Part shown: positions 1-12,240 of the stretch, one piece after another
How positions within the stretch are numbered: position 1 is the first letter of the stretch
Layout: the number at the start of each line of letters is the position of its first letter
Assembly (NCBI GenBank): GCA_019915015.1
Contig: JAHBBC010000014.1
Location: forward strand, 1,178,001 to 1,242,000
Direction of reading: 5' to 3'
DNA length: 64,000 bases
Source: Auriscalpium vulgare
Lineage: Eukaryota > Basidiomycota > Agaricomycetes > Russulales > Auriscalpiaceae
Program-made: the position numbers and the translations under genes
The notes under the pieces: model-generated
Databases searched by the model: none
What the model was told of the DNA's origin: nothing
What the model saw: only the letters and a program-made list of their open reading frames with translations

Positions 1-174
1 ATTCCGTGCACAGACATACACTCGGCCGTGGGTGGGATCGTCGAATGTTTCGAAGACAAAATTGTCAAAGAAATTGCTGCCCTGATATGTGTCCGCAACA
101 GAGTATGTGGCCGCGAGGGCCTGTCCTGAAAGCAGGGTGACGACGAGTATGGAAGGAGCAAGCATGGAGCGCAT
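1..174 (-). CDS. Secreted GH16 beta-glucanase-like protein, 5' end only
   Basis: Only the first coding exon (174 down to 20) lies in the window; the gene continues past base 1. It encodes a hydrophobic signal peptide (MRSMLAPSILVVTLLSGQAL, then AA) followed by a segment with YSVADTYQGSNFFDNFVF and then DPTHGR. That opening block is typical of fungal GH16 endo-1,3(4)-beta-glucanase or laminarinase-like proteins, which cut beta-glucans outside the cell. A GTATGT donor at 19-14 ends the exon inside the Val codon after GR, so the frame stays open. The catalytic region is not visible, so the activity is inferred from the N-terminal block alone. A TATA element lies about 65 bases upstream. Confidence 0.78.
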   Translation of the reverse strand, partial: MRSMLAPSILVVTLLSGQALAATYSVADTYQGSNFFDNFVFETFDDPTHGRVYVCARN

Positions 175-238
175 CGTCTGTGAGAGAGAGCGGATAGAAA
201 ACGGCGCTGTCAACGCATGGTTATCCAAAGACGACAGG

Positions 239-245
239 ATTTATA
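239..245 (-). promoter_or_regulatory. TATA box of the GH16 gene
   Basis: TATAAAT on the minus strand, 65 bases upstream of the start codon at 174. Spacing and orientation fit a core promoter for the secreted GH16 gene. Confidence 0.5.
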
Positions 246-1790
246 GCACGAGCCTGAGAATGCTTAGATGAAGACAGCAGAACATTTATTGGATCCGAAA
301 CGATACCAGTTTGGCCAGGTTGCCCGCATAGGTAAATTTACCCCTGCTTCCATGGGAACGCAGCTGGCAGTCGAGGAGCGCTCGGTGCCGTCTGAGGGCA
401 TAGAATTGGAAAAACAAGCAGCCATCGCCGAGGGCACGTTCATAGCGATACCGGCGAAGCCCAGGGTGCACGCGGCTCGAAACCCCAGTTCCACATACAA
501 TGGTTCTTGATGCGATGGTCGCTTGCAGTTATGGAGCGCTGCGTTTGTCACAGCAGCGCAGCCAAGGAAAGGAGTAATGTTTACCGAGGCGCCGAGGCGC
601 CGCCAGCGAATGGTTGCGGGGCAGTTGGAGCCAGCCGGAGTCTTTTGCGCAGAGAAGGTCCAGAATCGAAGGCAACCGGCATCGGATCGGAGGAATGGAA
701 TATCAGCGAACGGCGCACACAGGCAGAGTGCAAACTCTTTGAGCCGTTGCGATGTGCTGCATTAATTCCGAAATCGATCTGCGGAGAGTGATTGGGATGT
801 TGACGTGTCCTACAGCATTGCAGACATGCCGCTCACCCATGCTCGGCCCCAACCGGTGGATCTTGGTCATTTGCTCCAAATACCGACGAACCCCCGTGCT
901 TGCGCGGTATGCAACCCAGTGGCAGTGTGTAGTGAACCGAAACCCGAAGCAGATATGATAGCGATCATGCAAGCATCTGCACTGCAGTGTCGACGATAAG
1001 TTACGATACGTAGTGCATGATGAGAAAGTAGACGTCCAAATGAGGTATTAGTGAGTGTTGACTGTGGGTGAATTGTGCGACACAAGCGGTGGCCTAGCAG
1101 CCACAGTTCAACAGGGTAGTTAGAGCCGAGAGGAAAGCAGTTACTGTAGGTTAGAGCTCAGCACTTGAGATCCAAAAGCGTTGCAGTTCGAAGAAGATGG
1201 CCTCGAACACCGCTGCCGTCGGGGTCCTGAGTTCTCTCAAGGATATGCGGAGAGAGGCCTTTAGAAACGCCTCGTGTTGATCCGTAGTCTGCGTGCGCCC
1301 GATCGACGAGAGGACAGTGCCCGCAGCTGCGGAGACCTGCCACCTGCGACGACATTCAAGTCACTGAGGAAGTGGGATAGGATAGGATAGGACAAACCTT
1401 ACATAATTGTGCGTTGTTTGATTGAATCCATTATCGCCCATTCAGTGATTCATGCCCAACGTCAAACAGAGACACGAGGAAAGTCCTGGGAGGCTCGTCA
1501 TTGAGCACGACAGCATCGCCGCTGTACTAATCGAAGGTGCTCATAGAGCTGCATCAGTGGGTAGCATTGAGGTGCGTTGTTTATCAAGCAACGGCGCTCG
1601 CTGTTCTACTTCTGTTGTGTGGGTACCACATTCCCGTGTGGGGGTCCGTAGGATGTATTCCAATGCGCATTTGCCACACAACACTTGAACAGATACTGTA
1701 TGTTATCATGAACGGACATCGTGCATGTGATTTGTGCTGCATGTGGGCGGTCTGGCGCGACGGTTACTACGTCTAACACAGAATTACCAT
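246..1790. other. Intergenic, no gene recognised
   Basis: About 1.5 kb between the GH16 promoter and the tRNA-Thr. Short open frames occur on both strands, but none joins into a plausible spliced protein or shows a family motif. A short AGGATAGGATAGG repeat lies near 1377. Confidence 0.5.
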
Positions 1791-1909
1791 GCCGCCTTAG
1801 CGCAGAGGCCCAGCGCGTCGCACTTGTATTTGTCCTGCTTACATAATTACATTGTGTAAGCAAGTTAAGATCAATGCGAAGGTCACTAGTTCAAATCTGG
1901 TAGGTGGCT
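1791..1909 (+). tRNA. tRNA-Thr (UGU anticodon) with a 45-nt intron
   Basis: A full cloverleaf can be drawn. The acceptor arm pairs 1791-1797 (GCCGCCT) with 1902-1908 (AGGTGGC), one G-U included. The D stem is GCGC/GCGC, the anticodon stem TCGCA/TGCGA, and the T arm ACTAG-TTCAAAT-CTGGT, with discriminator base at 1909. Anticodon TGT is at 1825-1827. An intron (1829-1873) sits one base 3' of the anticodon, the standard nuclear tRNA position, and is removed by the tRNA endonuclease. It reads ACA threonine codons. No CCA is encoded, as expected in eukaryotes. Confidence 0.92.
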
Positions 1910-2412
1910 TGGCTACATTTTTTGACCATAAGCATCTCACATGACGCGCTACCACTACGCTAAAGCGGCATTAAATTGTTGTGTAAATGCGTTGATATGA
2001 TTCTGCGCTCAATAGGAAGCCTCTGAGAGTTTTTTCCCAAGGGTCGCAGGGAATGCTTCGTCTCAGACCCCCGTGCGGGGTACTTTGTGGACCTGCAATG
2101 CAGTGCAGATGTTTTGTTATACTGATGGCCTTGGGGGGACACGGGAGCTGAACTTTCATGCCCGGATATTCGGCAAAACCTGCTCTTTCTGCAACTTGTC
2201 TTCTCTAAGCTGCGACTTGCCTTCCCCGGATCACTATGATTGGACGTACATGCGTACATTATCCTCTGGGTTTACCACATCCATCTCGTATTTTGGGAGC
2301 CGCGATGCTATTGACGTCGAGAGCGAGACAGGCGTGCTAAACATCAGGATCACCAGGCAACACACAAATCATGCTACGTGAAACATCTGATATTGAGTGT
2401 GTAAATATCGTG

Positions 2413-2490
2413 CCGTGAGGCGTTTAGGCCGGGGGAGGGACTCGGGGATGATGAATGCCAACGGCTTTGGGCCGCCAAGGTGGCGCCCGC
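2413..2490 (+). repeat. Direct repeat, copy 1
   Basis: Starts with CCGTGAGGCGTTTAGGCCGG and ends with AAGGTGGCGCCCGC. Nearly the same segment recurs at 2584-2671. The pair is not coding in any clear frame and has no obvious transposon ends. Confidence 0.6.
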
Positions 2491-2583
2491 AAGTTGGTGC
2501 CAGTGTGCCACTAAACATCTCATATCAATGTATATTGTGTGACGTGCTGAACAGCAAACCTCCCAGTGCCTTTACCCGTAATT

Positions 2584-2671
2584 CCGTGAGGCGTTGAGGC
2601 CGGGGTAGGGACTCGGGAAGAATGAATGCCAAAGGCTGTGGGCCACAAAGCTCTGCCAAGGTGGCGCCCGC
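2584..2671 (+). repeat. Direct repeat, copy 2
   Basis: Second copy of the 2413-2490 segment. It carries scattered substitutions and a short insertion before the shared CCAAGGTGGCGCCCGC end. The flanking region 1910-2882 otherwise holds no recognisable gene. Confidence 0.6.
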
Positions 2672-2882
2672 TACTAGTCCTCCACGTATCGTTTGCTGCT
2701 TTGTGCCGCCGAGTAGAAACCATAGCATGACACTCACCACACCACCGGGTGTTTCTGGATCTCAAGGCTGAGGGTGTGTGTAGCCAGTGCTCGTGTAGGC
2801 TGTGTCATTGCGGCGTGCTAGGCGATACAATGGCATGACGGATAGAGTAAGATAAATACAGAAAAAATACACGACATGGTCC

Positions 2883-4624
2883 TCACAGCTTCCCTTGCAC
2901 CTGCCACTGACTCTGGGCCGGCAACGCGCGCCCCCGCTCCTCCCACCATCTATCAGCCTCCAAGTCCGTGTCGTACCCGAACAAAGCCTGGCTCTTCGAG
3001 CGGTCCGCCCACTGGTTCGGGTTGCCCTCGAGCGCATTCGATGCCGCAGCGGGATCGGATTCCGCTGCCATCGCATCACGCATCGCCGCGTCGCGGGCCC
3101 GCTGTTCGGGGCCGTCGGGAAGGTGGAATATGTGCTGATTGAGCCGCGACGAGCTCTGCACCTCTGACGCGCGTGTGTATCTGGACATGGGGTCAGCACA
3201 TGGCCGGCGATGTCCATCCTACGCCTAGCGCTGACGCGCCGCGCTCGTGCTTAGGCACATTCGCCGACTCCCGCGGCGTAGTAGAGTCGAGAAGCACGAT
3301 AGACGCACCGTATTTCCTGATAGGCGTGCAGGAACCCGGGCAACTGTTCCTTCGCTGAAATTCGCGAGAGCAGATTGCCGAGGACAGCCGCGTCTTCAAT
3401 TGCCATCGCGGCGCCCTGCGCTCGGTAAGGCTGTGGCGAGGTCGTAAGAATAAGTGCGTGGGCGACGAGAGGCGTACGCACAAGCATGGGGTGGCACGCG
3501 TCGCCGAGCAGCACAAGGCGGCCCTTGGGGTGCACCCATGTGGGGAGGGGTGACCGATCCATGAGACGCCATTTAAGCGTGGAATCCACGAAGGACAGCA
3601 GTTTCTTCACCCTGGGTTGCCCTTTAGTAATAGCATACGCGAAGCAGTCAAAACCATGGTACGCACCTAGGCTCGAAATCGGCAAAGTCGGCGCGCATCT
3701 TCTCGGCGCTTCCATCGGCTGTCCATGATTCCACCGAGCCGTCGTCGGGGTGCAGTAAAACGAGATTATACTCCTTCTTGCCTCTCTACCGCGCCAAACA
3801 GCATCAGAATCTGTTCACGCACTCATTGCCGACAGACTCACGATGCAGTACGCCATGAGGTGCCGCCCGGGAGCCATCCACGCGGTCATGTCCGGCGTCT
3901 CGACAAACTGCCTGAGCTCTGGGTCCTGCATCATCAACTCGGTCGGCACCGTCGCGCGATACGCAGCGTCCCCCGTCGGGCGCGGGGCGGCCTCGCGCCC
4001 GATCACGACGGCCTGCAGGCGGCTCTTCACGCCGTCCGCCGCGACAATGAGGTCCGCGTGCACGACCTCGCCGCTCGCGAGCGTTACGCTGGGGCCGCCC
4101 TGCGCGTTTGGGTCGGGCTGCACGTCTACGACGCTCGCGCCGAGGCGGATCTGCACGCCGGGCGCAGCCTGCGCGAGGCGCAGCAGCATCGCGTGGTAGT
4201 CGGCGCGGTGGATGTGGTAGTACGGCGCGCCGTAGTCGCGCGCCATGGTCGAGCCCCAGCGCGTGTAGCCGACGCGCTCGCCGGTGTCGTACCGGCGGAA
4301 GACGATCGCCTCTGGACACACGGCGCTCTTCTGGAGCGCGGAGGCGAGTCCCCAGCGCTGGAGGAGGCGCGTCGCATTGGGCGAGACCTGTATGCCCGCG
4401 CCGACGTCACCGATGGCAGAGGCGGCCTCGAGGAGCGTGACGCGGTGGCCGGCGTGGGCGAGGGTGTGTGTGGCGGCGAGCCCGCCAAGACCTGCGCCGA
4501 CGACGACGATGTGGAGGGCGATGGCAGCCTTGCGGCCGGCGTGGAGGGGTGGGACGGGGTCGATGGGGATGGCGGCTGGGGAGACGGCGGGCGGGGTGAA
4601 GGCGGCGGGGGCGTGGTGCTGCAT
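2883..4624 (-). CDS. FAD-dependent monooxygenase, salicylate hydroxylase-like
   Basis: Four exons (4624-3842, 3785-3667, 3611-3309, 3180-2883) give 500 residues in frame. The protein is a group A flavin monooxygenase, which uses NAD(P)H and oxygen to hydroxylate aromatic substrates; closest in feel to salicylate hydroxylases and 6-hydroxynicotinate 3-monooxygenases. Visible motifs are the dinucleotide-binding GAGLGG at residues 43-48 after VVV, the ADG motif near residue 200, and the FAD ribityl-binding GDACHP near residue 337. The chosen start lies about 40 bases downstream of a TATATATA element; an upstream in-frame ATG would place that element inside the coding region. No signal peptide, so probably cytosolic. 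The substrate is not known; a role in aromatic or lignin-derived compound catabolism is inference. Confidence 0.85.
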
Positions 4625-4661
4625 GGCGGGCGATAGATCGAGTCGCCAGTGGGGAGGGGTG

Positions 4662-4669
4662 TATATATA
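4662..4669 (-). promoter_or_regulatory. TATA element of the monooxygenase gene
   Basis: TATATATA, 38 bases upstream of the start codon at 4624. It supports that start over an upstream in-frame ATG at 4717. Confidence 0.5.
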
Positions 4670-5229
4670 CACATGAGCGATGTGTGCTGGGGCCGGATCA
4701 TGGGTAAGGAGGTGCAACTTGCGACGAGCGTCACATGCGCATGTCTCCTCGTCGCTGGGCTCATCTGTTTATCCTCAACACCACTGCCGCTCACCAGCGT
4801 ACGTCGCCCCGCCGACGCGCGCGGCGGCGCAGCACACACTCAGACTGCAAACAGGATGCAGGTGCGAGCAGCTCGGAGTTGCATCTGCATCAGCGACGAG
4901 CGTTCTCCCCTGATGCGACCTACTTGCTCGACCATCAGGCATATTCAACCGGCTCCCACATGTCCTGACGCCCCGGCCATACGCGCCGGCTGCATGGTCG
5001 TGGGCTGTCTCCTCAGTCCCACGATAACAGGGCCATGTAACTCGTCGGCGGCCGCCCCCTCGGAGGCCGCCGACGCTCAAACGTGTTCTCCATCTGTCAT
5101 GCAAACAAGGAACAAGCGTGCACTGTCTGCTTCCTCAGTCCTGCTCCCGCGTCGAACGCCGCGCGCGAAAGGAATAACGGCGTGGCACTCGCCAAGTGAC
5201 ATACGTGGCAAAGAGAACATCCCCCCATC
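4670..5229. other. Intergenic, no gene recognised
   Basis: Upstream region of the monooxygenase and 3' flank of the RBM18-like gene, both on the minus strand. No additional coding signal or RNA gene seen. Confidence 0.5.
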
Positions 5230-6421
5230 TCATGATCCCTTTCCTCCGTCCTCAGCATCCTGCTCCCGTGGCTTCTTCTTGACGATCTTGACGCCCTTCA
5301 GCCCCGCGCCGCCGGCCTTCTTCGTACCTGCCAAACTTACACCCGCCCCAAGTACCAGGGGCAGTGATGGCGCGGGCCGCACTTGCGGGCGCATCAGCGT
5401 CGACGTTGACGGTGCACTCGCAGGCGGCGTAGATTTGGGCTTCATCGCGACGGGAAGAGGGGTACTCGAGGGAGGGGGCGGCTTTGCGGGGAGAGATGGA
5501 TGCGGCCGTGGCCTGTGCGACGCCACTGAGGCGTTCGGGGGGCTTTTCTCCAGCTGCCGCAGCTTTGCCTCCATCTTTGCAATCTTGTCCTTCATGCTGG
5601 ATGCGTCAATGAGTCAACCGCACGTACGAGAGAGTGCAGAAGAGCGACCGGGAGGCACGGAGGTAGGGGCAAAGAGATAGAGAGCACACGCACCGGTCCT
5701 TTCCCCCTGCGCTCTTCAGCATGCTCAACGCCGTCGGGCGCCCCGCCTCGCTGACATTCCTCCGATACGCATGCGCTCCGCCTGCATCGGGCGGCGCTTG
5801 GTGCGCATGCGTGACGACGAGGTGCCGCCCGCGCAGGACCTTCCCGTGCGCCGCCGCGAGCGCCCTGTCCGCGTCCTGCCAGCCACCGCCTGTCAGTCAC
5901 TTTCTAGTCCACTCCTGCCCGCCAGCTGCCACCACGGCCCCGGGTCTAGGGCGGCGGAGCGCGTGTGCATCAACATAGACAAGACAGACCCGGGTTGAGC
6001 GAGCGCCGCGTGCGAAGGTGCAAGGGGGTCACTTACGGATGCGTCGGCGTACTCAACGAAAGCGAAGCCGCGCGGCTTGCCCTTCTGCGGGCCCGTCTTG
6101 TGGAAGAGGAAGTCGAGCCGCGCGAGCTTGCCGTACTTGGCGAAAATCTGTATAAGTGTGCCCCTGCGACGCGCCCCGTCAGCACCGTGGAAGCGATGAG
6201 GCAAAGGCACGAGTGGAGCAGGGAAGAGAGGGGGGAAGAGACACGCACTCGTCGACTGTGGGGTGCAGATTGCCGACGTAGAGACGCTCCTGGAGGAGCT
6301 CGCGCTGCTTCGACGGGGGTGCGCTGCTCGAAGAGGCGGCAGCAGCATCGCTTTCGGGCGCTGGGTATGAAAGCAGCGTTGCTGTGGTCGACGACGGGAT
6401 GGGTGACCCGGTGGGTGACAT
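5230..6421 (-). CDS. RRM protein of the RBM18 type
   Basis: Four exons (6421-6249, 6163-6037, 5875-5694, 5596-5230) give 282 residues. A single RNA recognition motif spans about residues 46-130, with RNP2 LYVGNL at 47-52 and RNP1 KPRGFAFV at 87-94. The spacing LHPTVDE ... IFAKYGKLARLDFLFHKTG is the hallmark of the RBM18 family, conserved RNA-binding proteins of poorly known function. After the RRM come a short basic linker, a helical segment (MKDKIAKMEAKLRQLEKSP) that may form a coiled coil, and a Pro/Ala/Lys-rich tail. All splice sites are GT-AG and preserve phase. The start is the first ATG in frame; a minus-strand in-frame stretch upstream has no ATG. Confidence 0.85.
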
Positions 6422-7808
6422 TAGGAGGGTCAATGAGGATACGTGCTGTCGGTTTGCGTCAGGTTACCAGCGGTGCTTACTGCGAGTGCAGTGGCGGCGT
6501 ACGGTACTACAACGGGATACGGCAATTTGGGAGGGCTTCAATCCGTGAATGACATGGTGCAGATAGTGGTAGGAGACGAAGAAAAATGGCGGTGGTTGAC
6601 GTCGTGATCCAACAATGGACGCCACCGCCACGTGCGCGCAGCTTGCGCATGTCGACGACGTCGAACAGGTCGATTCCTCACCAACGCCAGTACGCTTTGC
6701 GAGCACAAGACGTGATAGTGTTACGCATGGGGACACATCCATAACTGGAGTGACACGATGGACGGACATACTTAATTCAATGGAGGATGGTTCATATGGA
6801 TATGTGCTACAAGATATGATGCAAGCGCACAGAAGCTGTCGGAAATCAGACAACGCCACTGCGAATCCTGCATATGAAACGCTGCTTGCTTCGGCTTCAG
6901 GGGAACACAGAATACCGGGCGACCATGCTGCCCGACTGAGTGATGGCGTCAATACTTACTTATCGCCGCGTCCATCGCTGGGCATCGTCGGCGTTGGGAC
7001 GTACGATGTGTGATAGTGCTGCGGGATCAGCGGTGCAAAGAACTTGCCTTCGAGGCCAAGCGAAACTGGGCGCGATGGTGGATTCGACGGCTTCGCTAGA
7101 TGTCGGCCATCATGTCCGCGAACAAATGTCAATGACACTGCGCGCTCGGTCAGACTGAGTGATTCCGATGCATGCCGCGATCTATACGTACTGATAGGGC
7201 ATAGGCAAGGCCAGGTTCGTCGCCTATTCGATAGCGGGCTGACACGCGCGAGAACGTGTCGACCGTGGTGGAACTTGTCGGGAGGCAGAGTGGCAGTATG
7301 ACCAGGAGCGACGACGTGCGTGCCCGTGTTGGCGCCACTGAGTGGGACCGCGACCGCCGTGGCGGGCGTACGCGCTGGCGATAACGAAGAACGGATGTAG
7401 GGAGACAATGGCCGTAGCTGTGGGGGCGCGTGGGTAGCCTGCCGTTGTAGGGTAACGCCCGCACCAAGTGGCAGCCAGAGCGACAGGGTGCATGGGATGA
7501 TGGCCCAATGGACGAATGCTGAGCGCAGTGGGCAGACGGCACGCCACAAGCTAGGTGGCCAGCCCAGTGCGGAAAAGGCGAGGGGATGGCTGTGACGGAC
7601 GCTGGCGGCGGCTCGAGGCCATTTGCGAGGAGGGTATTCTGGGAAGAGGCAGTATAAGACGTCTGGCAGACAGGATGCGGGAGTGCTGGACGAAAGGATG
7701 TTGTTCCGCCAGAGGAAAGACGGTCGGCAACGGCCGGGAGGAAACAGCCACGAGTTGCTAGTCGTCGCCCGCCTTCGCCTCTCGACCTCGTCCTCCCCGC
7801 CCCATCCC
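6422..7808. other. Divergent intergenic region between RBM18-like and MSB1-like genes
   Basis: 1.4 kb holding the promoters of two divergently transcribed genes. Open frames exist on both strands but show no family motif and no consistent splicing, so I do not call a gene. Confidence 0.5.
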
Positions 7809-10800
7809 ATGCCCAGCCTATTCTCCCGCTCCCGCACAACCTCGACCCCCGCCAACAAGCATCTCGCCGACGCCCCCTACGACGAGTTCGGCCGCGTGCC
7901 CTCCCGCGGCTCCAGTCGCGCCGTCGCTATCCAATCCCTCCCGGGGAAAAAGGCCGACAAGTCGAGGGCGCGCACACTCTCCACCCCCAAGGGCAAATCT
8001 CTCCCCGCACACCCAGAGGAGGATGAACACCTGATTCCGGACGGTAGCTTCTTCCCGCTCAACATCGACCCTCCCCGGCGATCAGACGCAGAGCGCGAGC
8101 AGGACTATGGCTACCTCTCCTACCAGCGGCACGTCATCCTCGGCCTCGCAGAGACAGACCGCCTCGTCAAGGACCTCACCGACGAGCTTGCCAACCGCGG
8201 CCTCACCACTCCTTTCATCTTCTCCAGCCTCGCCCTCGACGTCACCGCCGCAGGCGTGCGTCGCATAGTGCAGGCTTTCTTAAGAACATGTGTGGCTTTC
8301 CCCGCGCCGGACGCGGAGGCCGCCTGGCGCGACGAGGTTCGCTTTACTGGCATCCCAGAGCTCGCGATGGCGCTACGCTGGGGGTTAGCGCGCGTCGTTA
8401 GGGTCATCGGCGGGCATGCCGTGCGAGGGTTGGTGGCTTGGGAGAGCTATGCGGAATGGAGCGAGGCCGAAGTTGGTGAGTAGCGTGCGCAATATCTGCA
8501 GCAGCGTGCTGACGATCTCGCAGCTCGCGGATATCCTGCAGCATGGTTCGCAGCGTTCCTGGCGCCATTACAGCCGCATCTGCAGTCCATCATCATCAAC
8601 CTGATGACGTTGTTGACCCGTCTCACTGCACATTCCGCCTCGTCTGGACACACCCCACCGACGCTGTCCCCGCTGTTCGGCCCCCTCATCTTTGGTCTCG
8701 GCCCCGCCGCCCTTCCCTTCCACCCCACCTACATTCACTACCTCCGCGCCACTAACGCAATGGAGCATCTCATCCTCGCGTTCATTCGCTGGCAGGATGC
8801 ACCGAGCAACGAGTCTGCCAACAGCTTCGGCGGCTTCGGCAGCGCGGCGTCTCTAGGCGTTCCCGCCCGTCTGAAGGACTGGATTCGGGGCTACCCGGCC
8901 ATGCTGCCAGACCCTGCGACGCGCAGCAAGAAACAGGACCACTTACAACCACGGCGTGGGGCACGCACGGTGCGGGTAGTCAGCGTCAGACGCAACGTGC
9001 GCATGTACACGCCGGATCTCGTAAAATCGGCTTCGACCTGGGCGAGTCGTGGCCCCCAGGCCGCATCTAATGGCCTGCTGACTGCGAAAGAATGGGAACG
9101 TGTGTCCGTTCCCACCTTGAAATTGACGCCACGCTATGCGGATAGCTACAAGAAACGCATGGATATGGCGCCCAATTTCCATCCACAAACTGGCCCCGGC
9201 TCGAGCTTGACGTCGTCGTTGTCATCGAGCACGTCGTCCAGCACAGAAGACTACTTCGGGTTGGGAGGAAAGCCGCAGATTGGTGGGGAGGAGCGCTTCC
9301 GGAGTTTGACGGATCTGAAATGGGGAGAGTTCGAGGCGCTGGGTTTCGGAGGGCTCGACCAGAACGAGAAGAAGCTTCAGTTTGATCTGACAGAGGGTGC
9401 ACGAACAGTGAGCGCGGTGCAATCCTGTTGAGACGCGATTTTAAGCTGACCGGCATACAGGCGCGGGCGGCGAAGCGCACGACGCTTTCTTGGAATGATT
9501 TCTCCGCCTCTGGGTTCTCCCGTATGGACGCCCCGCTGAATGCTACTTTGCAGTTCAGCTCACCATTGGCGACCACGATTTCTGCTTGGCCAGAACAGCA
9601 GGCGGAGATCCAGCGCAAGCTCAAGAAGACGCAGCGGTCCCTGCCGCCCTTCGGATGGGACACCGAGCCTGTGATGGGGACCGAGCAGATCGTTGAGGAG
9701 GCCTTTATTGACGTGTTTTGCGACCTCGTGTATGGCGGCGGGTGGATGGACGTAGAGAGGGAGGAGGAAGTCGATCGTGAATGCAACTGGGCCATCGTGC
9801 GTGCTCTCGTTTTACACTACCAGATCGTCTCGAGAAGACTCGTCTGACGTGTTCAATCGCATCCAGGTGGAGTTTAAATCACTTCCAGTAGCCAAGGGCA
9901 CTGCTTCCGGAGGCCAGGATCCCCGCACATCCACCACCGTCTTCCTATTCGAGGAATTCGTGCCCTTCGAATACCGTCAACAGCTATCGGAGGGTGTGCA
10001 AAGCAAGGGCCGGCTGGCATCGTTTTTCTCTCCCAGCAAGGCGAAGCAGTGGAAGCCCGCTGCGACGCTCAATGGCCGCCCTTACGTCGTCGGACATGTA
10101 CCCAAGAGCCCAACATACCGCGAGGCGGAGTTCGAAGGACTCCTGCGCAGCAACAATAGCTCTACGAAAGTCATCACGTTCGACCGCGGCGGCGTCAAGA
10201 CGGTGCAGTCTTCTCCACATGATCTACCTCGCTCATCTTCTGTGACAGTCGACACCGCGAAGCCTCCTGTTTCCATCTCCTCGCCTCTCTACCTCAATAC
10301 AGACACAAGATCAGCCACCCCGACACAAGTACGATCACCTTCCCCATCCACGCCAAACGCCAACAGGACAACCAAATCGCGGTTCCGGCTTCCGACGGGT
10401 CTACCCCTCACCAGCCCATCGCGCACATCCGGGCTGATTCCTTCCGAGTACGAGAATGTGGATTTTGAGACGCGCCTTGCGAGCTACAGCGACGACGAGC
10501 TGAATAATGGGAAGGGCAGGGCGCCCATGACGAAGGAGGAGCGACGGCGGTCAAAGGACGACGCGTGGGTGGACATTCTCGTCGCCAACCACTCGCGTCG
10601 GATGGGCGGGCAAGACGCACAGCTGCGCAAGCCCAACGGACGCTCGGTCAAGACTGGCGGGCTGCCGGACCCCGAGGTTGCCAGTCAGGAGGTCGCACAG
10701 GCCCTCGCCGGCGTGCGCGCGCGCTCGCCGTCAGACGACGAGGCAGAGGGCGAGATCGAGCCAATGAGCATCCCGCATCGGTCGACGATCGAAAGCGCGA

Positions 10801-11609
10801 ATGTGGACGACGTGGCATACGGCTCGACTCTGGCGGAAACGGATCCGCACCAGGGCTCTATGCACACGCACGACACAGCAGAGAGCGAAGAGGTGGATGA
10901 CACGCCGCGCTCGCTCGCTCAGAGGAAGCGCATGGGCTACTTCGACCTCCACCCCGAGCGGCGGCCGCCAGGCACATCGCGCACGAGCGAGGAAGACGAC
11001 CCCCGCGAGCGCATCGCCCGCAACTCTGGGGACAGCGACAGCGCGGAGCTCGCATACCGCCGCTCTGGCATTTCCCTGAGGGAGGCGTCCGAGGGCGACT
11101 TCGAGCCAGCCGAGCAGCCTATCGACATGCCGGACTTCCGCCTGCCGGACCGTGCGTACCCTGAGGACGCCGCGAACGCGAAGAAGGAGTCGCTCACGCT
11201 CACGGGGCTTGTTGTCAGTGGGCTCATGGACTCGCAGGGCGAACGCACGCAAGCGGCGCCCGCCGGCCCACGCCCTCTCGAATCAAAGATCGGAAAGACC
11301 GCCTCGCTCATTGAAATGTACCGCGAGCGTGAACGCCAGGCGGCCGCCGCGCCGACGCTCGCAAGCCCCTCGCCACGCACGCCCCAGCGCTCTCCCGCAC
11401 TCCTCGCCAAGGACGAGGCGCCTCTCCCCGCACCACCACCGCGCTCGCCATCCCCGCCCACGCCCACGCCCCCCGCAAACAGCAGCGCGCCCGATGGCGA
11501 CCTCATTGAGCCGCCGCCGCTGGACTTTGATAGCGGGCGCGAGAGCCCGTACCGCTACGTGCATGGCGCACCGCTGCACAACGTCGTTGAAGAGGACGAG
11601 GAGGAATAA
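7809..11609 (+). CDS. MSB1/Mug8-domain (DUF1708) cell polarity protein
   Basis: Four exons (7809-8475, 8524-9407, 9461-9796, 9867-11609) give 1209 residues. The N-terminal ~500 residues match in character the fungal Msb1/Mug8 domain (a RhoGAP-like fold): a segment YGYLSYQRHVILGLAETDRL, then TTPFIFSSLALDVTAAGVRR, then LFGPLIFGLG. In yeasts these proteins act at growth sites with Cdc42/Rho1 and the polarisome, so a role in hyphal tip growth and septation is likely. The C-terminal ~550 residues (exon 4) are low-complexity, rich in Ser, Pro, Arg and acidic residues, with many SP/TP sites, and are probably disordered. The last exon ends in an acidic VEEDEEE tail. Frame is preserved through all introns. 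Confidence 0.8.
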
Positions 11610-12240
11610 GTCCCTCCACCTCATGCGCGTCGGCCTTGTACTAACATCTCTCCGTTTCTTCACATTGATGTCAAATCGCGCCAAGAGTATGCGCAGCAGC
11701 GTCGGCCTCAGCCTGCTGTAAGCCAAAGCCGCCGGCAGTAAATTTCCTCTAATATCGTTCTTCACTCCATCGCGCTGCCCATTCACTTCATATTCATCAT
11801 ACCACGTGCATTCCTGTCTGCTTTGTTTCTTATGGATTCCCTTGTGATATATGCCAGCGGGATACCACGCCTGCTCGATACACTTACTAGTACGCTCATT
11901 CTCACATATTCTGATCCAACCACCGCATACAACCGCCCAACCCGCTTTATACACACGGACGCTCATCCTCGCGTGTGCGGGCAGCATTACCTCGTCCAGC
12001 TCATAGTTTCAAAGGCTCCTTACGCCGCTTAAACGCCGCCTTCCTTCCCCACTGACCTTTCCTTACCCCTCTGTTCTTGCGATGCTGCCATGTGTTTAAT
12101 ATCTCACGTTGGACCCTTACTCTGGTCTAATTTACACATGCCTTTCCTTAACATGCCTTTCCTTTCGTGCGTATTATCAATGGAGGTAGATGGGCATGGA
12201 TCAAGTAAATTTTCAGTGTAGTACGCGGGATGGAGGAGTA
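11610..12240. other. Convergent 3' region
   Basis: The 3' flanks of the plus-strand MSB1-like gene and the minus-strand cyclophilin meet here. AT-richer than the coding sequence on either side; no gene seen. Confidence 0.6.

Noticed and set aside
3725..4636. A 303-residue plus-strand frame opposite the FAD monooxygenase
   Set aside because: Antisense shadow; the minus strand has clear FAD-binding motifs and a consistent exon chain.
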